A program made the translations under genes and the position numbers. A DNA stretch of 10,151 nt from Treponema sp. (GTDB lineage: Bacteria; Spirochaetota; Spirochaetia; Treponematales; Breznakiellaceae), in contig WQXE01000069.1 of NCBI GenBank assembly GCA_009784995.1, positions 1 to 10,151 of the forward strand. The letters run 5' to 3'. The notes under the pieces were generated by a model. That model made no database searches. It was not told where the DNA came from and saw only the letters and a program-made list of their open reading frames with translations. Below are positions 5,319-10,151 of the stretch, one piece after another (position 1 is the stretch's first letter; each line of letters begins with the position of its first letter).

Positions 5319-6185
5319 TCAATAGTAGGTTATCCTGTAATCCCCTCTGACAGTAAAACCTAAACCGGCGTAAAGTTTTTTAGCGGGTATATTATCTTTT
5401 TTTACAAAAAGTGTTACTCCTCTGCCTTCATTTATCAATGTTGATATAAATTCATGCGCCATTTTACGTCCAATTCCAAACCCTCGATAATCGGGGTGAA
5501 CATAAACACCGCCAACCAGATACCTTTTAAATGATACAGCGCTTACATTTATTTTTCCAACAAGTTTTCCATTACATGACGCCGCGAGAATTTTACCTCC
5601 AGCGACTATGTTTGTAATATTTATCCTGCTCGCGGCATAACTAAAAACTGACCCTTGCGGCAAAACTTCTTCCTGTTCATAAGCCGCCTGCAGCGGGGAG
5701 AGAGCGTCCAAATCTGTCATTTTCGGCACGCGTAATACAAGGTTTAAAGGATTACCTGAAAAGTTTGTTTTATTGTCAGGTTTTCTATCAAGACTCATTA
5801 AATCGTAATCTATATTTTCTATTGCTTTCCAGCCATATTGTTTTATCGCGTTTTCCATAATGACTACTTCATTCTTAAGACCCTGCACAGAATGAATTTT
5901 TTTTATTCTAAAAAAACTTTTAAGAAAATCTAAATTTGTCAGTTCGTTAAAATCTCGTAAAACAGGAATTAGAGTGCTTCTGGAATTTATAATCAGAGCG
6001 TGAATGTTTCCCTGTTTATCTCGAAGCAGCCAAACCGGATCGTTTGACGCGTTACGCGCTAAATATCTACCGCACGCGCTGACATAATTATTTTCTACAC
6101 TTTGTAATATATTTTCTACGAAAGGAATATCGCTATTTTTTATTTTTTTCCAGTTAAATTTAAACGTAGAATGATTACCAGTCAT
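5319..6185 (-). CDS. GNAT-family N-acetyltransferase
   Basis: The C-terminal third is a GNAT domain. Numbering from the TTG-start form (293 residues), GGVYVHPDYRGFGIG (230-244) is strand 4 plus the acetyl-CoA pyrophosphate loop R-G-x-G-x-G, and LFVKKDNIPAKKLYAGLGF (264-282) is the closing motif. The N-terminal 150 or so residues are a second, diverged domain without a clear match, so this is a longer two-part acetyltransferase. The acceptor is unknown. I place the start at ATG 6185, which overlaps the GH3 stop by 11 bases. An in-frame TTG at 6200 would add 5 residues, and neither has a clear ribosome site, so translation probably depends on reinitiation from the upstream gene. The protein is cytosolic. 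Confidence 0.8.
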   Translation of the reverse strand: MTGNHSTFKFNWKKIKNSDIPFVENILQSVENNYVSACGRYLARNASNDPVWLLRDKQGNIHALIINSRSTLIPVLRDFNELTNLDFLKSFFRIKKIHSVQGLKNEVVIMENAIKQYGWKAIENIDYDLMSLDRKPDNKTNFSGNPLNLVLRVPKMTDLDALSPLQAAYEQEEVLPQGSVFSYAASRINITNIVAGGKILAASCNGKLVGKINVSAVSFKRYLVGGVYVHPDYRGFGIGRKMAHEFISTLINEGRGVTLFVKKDNIPAKKLYAGLGFTVRGDYRITYY

Positions 6186-7938
6186 AAGGGAGGTTACCAA
6201 GTGCGGGGATTCTTCCGATAATCGCGGAAAATCCGGCAGCGAATGATTCAGGAGCGTAACTATATGTCGCGACAGCGCCTGTTACCCAGGGGATATTTTC
6301 TACATGAACAGGGCTTAAAACCGAAAAAACAATTACTCTTCTGTTTAATCCCTGTAAAGTCCGCAATACCCGCAAATCGTTATTATCAGAAAGACAAAAT
6401 ATAATCGTATCCGCGTTACGCGCATGAGCTATAATATCCGACGGATTTGTTGTATTCGAAAATCTAAAAGACGCCGCTCCGGGAAAAGCGATTCTGCCGT
6501 ATGTAAAAAAATCACCGAATCTTCCTGCCAATAAAACCCTGCCAGCGTTTTCTCTTGTAAGCGGAAATACAGTTTCAGGCGGATCGGGTTTTACAAATGT
6601 AACGCTTCGGGCCGCGAGGTTCAGGAAAAACGCCTGACCTTCGGGGTAAGGAAGTTCGGCTTCCACTCTTGCAATGTCTGGTATATAAGGAACACTGGAT
6701 TCTCCCCGCAGGTATGTTAATTTTAATTCCAATACTCTGCGAGCGGCGCTTCTTACAATCTGACGAAAATCTTCTTCATCTCTCATTGAGTTATAAAGGA
6801 AAGTCCATACAGGATCAAATAAAAGAGGTGTACTGGAAAACATAATAATATCGTTACCCGCGATTAAAGCCTGTTTTGCTGTTCTTTGAATATTTCCAAG
6901 ATATACATAAGCGCCTACCATCATAAGATCGTCTGTTATTATTACTCCATTAAAACCAATTCTTTCGCGTAACACATCGCGTAAAAACCACGAAGATAAC
7001 GACGCGGGCGCGTTTGCGCTTTCTGTTAATGGAAACGCGAGATGACCGCTCATAACCGCGGGCAGCCCTTCGGATACAAGCATGCGGTATGGAACTAGTT
7101 CCCTATTCCATAAAGTTTCATAAGGAACTTCGATTCTTGGCAGTATTCCATGTGAATCAAGATCGGTTCCGCCATGCCCGGGATAATGTTTCGCTGTCGG
7201 AATAACACCCGCCGCTAGCTGCCCTCTAACAAAAGCGGAACCAAAAATACCTGCTCTTACAGGATCGCTTCCAAAAGCTCTTGGACCAATGATTACAGAA
7301 TCGCGGTTTGTAAAAAGATCGACAGTGGGAGCGAAATTCATATTAACGCCAAGCAGAGACAACTCTCTTCCAATATAATAACCGGACAAATACGCGTCCC
7401 GCGGATAACCGGAAGCTCCGATTGCCATGTTACCCGGTGTTTCACTTGTAGCGCCTCTGATGTGACGAATCCAGCCGCCTTCCTGATCAGTCGCGACTAA
7501 CAATGGAATGCCAAAAGGTCCCTGTAAACTCGCTCGTTGTAAATCTCCTACAGCTCTCGCTAGCCTTTGTGTATTGGTTGTATTCCAGCCGAATATTTTT
7601 ACACCGCCGATATTTCTTTGGCGAATCCAGTCCATGATTAAAGGCGACGGATCTTCACCAACCCAGCCAAGCATAAACACTTGAGCTAGCGCCTGTTCGT
7701 CTGTCATTGCGCTTTCAAGTTTAGCGGCTAACACAGCAGGCGGCTCATCGTCGTGAAAGCTCAACCCAAAAACCGGCATTACAAAAAATATAAAAAATAT
7801 TATTCCAAAAGACATCACGCAAAGGCGCAAAGCTCGCAAAGAACGCAAAGAAAGAATAAAGTAAATGCATCCTATTTCTCTCTTGGCGTCTTGGCGTCTT
7901 GGCGAGAAATATTTCTGATAAAATTTAATTTTTTTCAT
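6175..7938 (-). CDS. Exported glycoside hydrolase family 3 beta-N-acetylglucosaminidase-like protein
   Basis: A 587-residue GH3 enzyme. Catalytic-domain motifs are DQEGG (151-155), KHYPGHGGTDLDSH (250-263, with the acid/base loop histidine H263 of NagZ-type enzymes) and ITDDLMM (334-340, nucleophile D336). The C-terminal part (about 430-587) is the second GH3 alpha/beta domain, found in larger, non-cytosolic members. Such enzymes remove GlcNAc from muropeptides or chitooligosaccharides. The N-terminus has lysines, then a hydrophobic stretch (GIIFFIFFVMPVFG, 45-58), so it is exported. ATG 7938 has GGAG 7 bases upstream and overlaps trxB by 14 bases; an in-frame TTG at 7968 is less likely. Residues 12-42 are encoded by an inserted repeat. 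Without it the N-terminus would be a normal signal peptide. The overlap of 11 bases with the GNAT gene suggests coupling. Confidence 0.88.
   Translation of the reverse strand: MKKIKFYQKYFSPRRQDAKREIGCIYFILSLRSLRALRLCVMSFGIIFFIFFVMPVFGLSFHDDEPPAVLAAKLESAMTDEQALAQVFMLGWVGEDPSPLIMDWIRQRNIGGVKIFGWNTTNTQRLARAVGDLQRASLQGPFGIPLLVATDQEGGWIRHIRGATSETPGNMAIGASGYPRDAYLSGYYIGRELSLLGVNMNFAPTVDLFTNRDSVIIGPRAFGSDPVRAGIFGSAFVRGQLAAGVIPTAKHYPGHGGTDLDSHGILPRIEVPYETLWNRELVPYRMLVSEGLPAVMSGHLAFPLTESANAPASLSSWFLRDVLRERIGFNGVIITDDLMMVGAYVYLGNIQRTAKQALIAGNDIIMFSSTPLLFDPVWTFLYNSMRDEEDFRQIVRSAARRVLELKLTYLRGESSVPYIPDIARVEAELPYPEGQAFFLNLAARSVTFVKPDPPETVFPLTRENAGRVLLAGRFGDFFTYGRIAFPGAASFRFSNTTNPSDIIAHARNADTIIFCLSDNNDLRVLRTLQGLNRRVIVFSVLSPVHVENIPWVTGAVATYSYAPESFAAGFSAIIGRIPALGNLPYDW
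7815..7909. repeat. ACGCAAAG-type repeat inserted in frame in the GH3 gene
   Basis: On the plus strand the stretch begins TCACGCAAAGGCGCAAAG, continues with further GCAAAG units, passes through an AT-rich centre (about 7850-7878) and ends with three TTGGCG-type units and GAGA. The right half is an imperfect reverse complement of the left (GCAAAG facing CTTGGC, 5 of 6 paired), so it can fold into a long imperfect hairpin. Its first 15 bases differ by one from the terminal repeat of the 229-520 element. In the gene it encodes residues 12-42 (SPRRQDAKREIG...LRSLRALRLCV), an Arg/Leu-rich segment unlike any signal peptide or GH3 sequence, and it keeps the frame open. Confidence 0.75.
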
Positions 7939-8890
7939 CGATGTACTCCGCGGCGTGGTGAGCGGCAACCGCGCCGTCGGCGGCTGCCGTTACTACCTGA
8001 CGAAACGCGCCCGATCGAATATCGCCTGCAGCGAACAATCCTTCTATGTTAGTTGCCATTTTTTGGTCAGTAATAATATACCCGCTTTCATCAAGAGCGG
8101 CGCCTATTTCGCGCGCAAGTTCGGATTGCGGTACTGTTCCGGCGAAAATAAATACAGCGTCAGTTTCTTCTTCGTAAACTTCACCCGTTTTTGTATTTCG
8201 CAAAATAACTGAACTTACTTTAGCGCTGCCTTTAATTTCATTTATCACGAGGTTATACCGCGCTTCTATATTGGGGTTATTAATCGTTCTTTCAACAAGA
8301 GCTTTTTGCGCGCGGAATGTATCCCGTCTGTGAATCAATATAACTTTATCTGTTAAACGGGAAAGATAACGCGCTTCATCACACGCGGCATCTCCTCCTC
8401 CTACTACAAATATCTTTTTATTCCTGAAAAAGTTTCCATCGCAAGCAGCGCAATATGAAACACCTTTTCCGGAAAATTCTTTTTCTCCCGGCACTCCTAA
8501 AAATCTCGGTTTCGCTCCAGTAGCGATTATTACACTTGCCGCTTTGTAGAATGTGCCGTCCGCGAGAGAAATCGTAAAAATATCATTTTCTTTTTTTAAT
8601 GAACTTACAGAACCTGAAAAAAAAGACGATCCAAAGTTTTCCGCTTGTTTATGTAAATCCATCGCGAAATCGTAACCGGATTTAATACCGGAAACTACAT
8701 TACCCGCCGCGTCAAGTTGTTCTATATTACCGGGATAATTTTCCAATACATCAATAACTAAAGCCTGCCCGCCTGAGGCAAGCTGCTCAATAACAAGTAC
8801 TTTTAAATTAGCCCTTGAGCCATATTGAGCGGCAGTAAGCCCGGCAGGTCCCGCTCCAATTATCAAAAGATCGACATAGTTGTCAGTCAT
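7925..8890 (-). CDS. trxB: Thioredoxin-disulfide reductase
   Basis: A 321-residue flavoenzyme that passes electrons from NADPH through FAD to thioredoxin. Visible: FAD-binding GAGPAG (12-17), ATGAKPRFLGVPGE (123-136), the redox pair C147/C150 in YCAACDG, NADP-binding GGGDAA (164-169) with HRRDTFRA (187-194) for the 2'-phosphate, and the closing FAD motif AGDIRSGAFRQVVTAAADG (288-306). The ENYPG region (50-54) is followed by a slightly longer loop (about 55-70) than in E. coli TrxB. It is the first gene of the six-gene minus-strand set, with ribosome site GAGGTG just before ATG 8890 and a promoter upstream (8932-8960). Its last 14 bases overlap the GH3 gene start. The protein is cytosolic and complete. 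Confidence 0.95.
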   Translation of the reverse strand: MTDNYVDLLIIGAGPAGLTAAQYGSRANLKVLVIEQLASGGQALVIDVLENYPGNIEQLDAAGNVVSGIKSGYDFAMDLHKQAENFGSSFFSGSVSSLKKENDIFTISLADGTFYKAASVIIATGAKPRFLGVPGEKEFSGKGVSYCAACDGNFFRNKKIFVVGGGDAACDEARYLSRLTDKVILIHRRDTFRAQKALVERTINNPNIEARYNLVINEIKGSAKVSSVILRNTKTGEVYEEETDAVFIFAGTVPQSELAREIGAALDESGYIITDQKMATNIEGLFAAGDIRSGAFRQVVTAAADGAVAAHHAAEYIDEKN

Positions 8891-8931
8891 TTACACCTCT
8901 ATAATATCTTACATTTTTATTAATATATATT

Positions 8932-8960
8932 ATAGTAAATTGTGTACAAAAAATCGTCAA
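8932..8960 (-). promoter_or_regulatory. Promoter of the trxB-led operon
   Basis: On the minus strand TTGACG (8960-8955) is followed after 17 bases by TACTAT (8937-8932), which overlaps TATAAT (8934-8929). This would start transcription about 35 bases before the trxB ATG. The divergent gene at 8963 must use the same 72-base interval; a weak plus-strand -10 (TATAGT, 8931-8936) overlaps this one, so the two promoters may compete. Confidence 0.5.
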
Positions 8961-8962
8961 TT

Positions 8963-10151
8963 ATGGTATTGATAAAAAACCTCCTTTTTATCCGGCTAAG
9001 GCATTTTTTTCTGTTTTTAATATTTTTCTTAAGTTTACAGGTTTTGTTTCCACAAAACAGAGCTAGTTCCGCGGCTGTTTTTCCGCGTCTAACTCCTGAT
9101 AATAAGGCGCTTGAATACAATAACCTGTCAAGGAGGAACAGCGGCAGCGATTTAACCTGGTTACAACTCGCGGAAATTAGTCTTTGGGCTTCTGGCGATA
9201 TAAACGCTTCAAATTTGCAAAGAATCAGAAACGCGGTTACACAATTTCAAAATTCAGTTGAACAAGGTACATCTTCCAAAGAAATAGCAGAATCCATTCT
9301 TACATTTATGCATAGAAATTTTTTAAGAAATTATACAATCCAACAAACAAGGGTTGATACCATTTTTTCCAATGGCAGATTTAATTGCGTTTCTTCATCA
9401 ATTCTTTATATCATCCTATGCGAATCTGTAGGCATTAAAACAAGCGGAGTTATAACAAAGGATCACGCTTTTGTAATGGTTCATATAAACGGAGAAAATA
9501 TCGATGTTGAAACAACAAACCGTTATGGATTTGATCCCGGGAACCGAAAAGAGTTTCACGATCAATTTGGAAGGTTGACAGGTTTTACCTATGTACCGGC
9601 TCAGAATTATCAAGATCGTCAGACAATCAGCAATTTTGAACTTATATCTTTAATTTTAAACAACAGAATCGCGGAATTGGAAAGAAGAAATAATTTCGCC
9701 GAAGCTGTTCCTCTCGCGATAGATCGCGCCGCGCTTTTATTAGGCGATCTATCTTTCGCTTCTTCCGCCTCTTATTCATTAGAATCTATTTTTACAAACC
9801 CAATTAAAGATTTAACAGACAGATTATTAAATTACGGCGCCGCGTTATTAAGATCGAATCGAGAAGAAGATGGAATAAGATGGGCAATATCAGCGTCTTC
9901 CATGTATTCAGGTATTGAATACTGGCAGGATTTTTTACTGGCAGCTATAAATAACAGAATAACACGATTTATAAGAGAAAGAAAAATGACAGACGCGAGA
10001 AATTTTCTGGAAGAATACAAAAATATTTTAACAGAAACCAACTATTCGCATTTAGATACGGTAATACAAACTAACCTTGCTATTGATTATCATAACCGCT
10101 TCGCGTCCGAATGGAACAGACGAAGTTATAGCGAAGCTGAACGTATATTAA
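8963..10151 (+). CDS. Exported transglutaminase-like protein with helical/TPR-like C-terminal region; 3' end off window
   Basis: The frame stays open for 396 codons to the window edge. Residues 1-31 form a signal peptide (Lys/Arg, then the hydrophobic HFFLFLIFFLSLQVLF). Residues about 85-215 look like a transglutaminase/SirB1-like fold with a Cys-His-acid set: C142 in FNCVSSSILY, H168 in KDHAFVMV and D181 or E183 in IDVETTN. From about 225 on it is helical with paired-helix spacing, as in TPR regions that follow this fold. The reaction is unknown; such domains act as cysteine peptidases or are non-enzymatic scaffolds. It is transcribed away from trxB. ATG 8963 has no clear ribosome site; GTG 8942 is an in-frame alternative. 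Several short minus-strand frames inside it are shadows. Confidence 0.75.
   Translation, partial: MVLIKNLLFIRLRHFFLFLIFFLSLQVLFPQNRASSAAVFPRLTPDNKALEYNNLSRRNSGSDLTWLQLAEISLWASGDINASNLQRIRNAVTQFQNSVEQGTSSKEIAESILTFMHRNFLRNYTIQQTRVDTIFSNGRFNCVSSSILYIILCESVGIKTSGVITKDHAFVMVHINGENIDVETTNRYGFDPGNRKEFHDQFGRLTGFTYVPAQNYQDRQTISNFELISLILNNRIAELERRNNFAEAVPLAIDRAALLLGDLSFASSASYSLESIFTNPIKDLTDRLLNYGAALLRSNREEDGIRWAISASSMYSGIEYWQDFLLAAINNRITRFIRERKMTDARNFLEEYKNILTETNYSHLDTVIQTNLAIDYHNRFASEWNRRSYSEAERIL

Noticed and set aside
7939..7968. Longer GH3 start at TTG 7968
   Set aside because: The ATG at 7938 has GGAG at good spacing and begins with Lys-Lys as expected for a signal peptide; the extra ten residues are encoded by the trxB frame region and have no ribosome site.
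8920..9120. Minus-strand frame upstream of trxB, with AGGAGG at about 8980
   Set aside because: The AGGAGG lies inside the frame with no start codon at suitable spacing, the translation has no family character, and it opposes the signal peptide coding region of the exported protein.
1..10151. tRNA, rRNA or integrase genes that would explain the duplicated synthetase end
   Set aside because: I found no tRNA-like cloverleaf, rRNA stretch, or tyrosine/serine recombinase motifs in the window.

Overview
The window looks like a chromosomal piece of a host-associated spirochaete, most likely Treponema-like. This is inference from gene style: moderate GC with many CGCG-rich codons, GTG and TTG starts, an Rpn-type nuclease fragment, a GxxExxY protein remnant and dispersed repeats of the ACGCAAAGACGC type. 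Nothing here identifies a species.

Left third (1-2217), accessory and scarred. It begins with the C-terminal part of an Rpn-family nuclease/transposase (minus, running off the left edge). Next is a small element (229-520) bounded by a perfect 15-bp inverted repeat and holding an internally deleted GxxExxY gene. A hairpin-rich stretch (598-695) follows, overlapping a possible 53-residue ORF. Then come several other dispersed repeats and a 275-bp, stop-containing copy of the 3' end of the acyl-CoA synthetase gene found later in the window. A plus-strand, very AT-rich toxin-antitoxin pair (1446-2077; PIN/VapC-like toxin) sits between two diverged minus-strand copies of one gene start (1217-1300 and 2049-2132). 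Just upstream of the antitoxin is a 17-bp tandem direct repeat, a natural candidate operator.

Middle (2218-8890), one compact minus-strand gene set. In transcription order: thioredoxin reductase (trxB), secreted GH3 N-acetylglucosaminidase-like enzyme, GNAT acetyltransferase, PHP-domain phosphoesterase, XRE-cupin regulator, AMP-forming acyl-CoA synthetase. Genes overlap by 14 and 11 bases at the first two junctions and are 34, 8 and 2 bases apart at the rest, so one operon is likely. Its promoter is visible upstream of trxB. The products do not form one obvious pathway; the tightest pair is the XRE-cupin regulator and the synthetase.

Right end (8963-10151): a divergent plus-strand gene, open at the window edge, encodes an exported transglutaminase-like protein with a helical, probably TPR-like, C-terminal part.

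The most notable observation is that a 95-bp repeat of the same ACGCAAAG family is inserted in frame inside the signal-peptide region of the GH3 gene. Together with the GxxExxY remnant bracketed by the same termini, this suggests a small mobile-element family that can enter coding sequence without breaking the frame.
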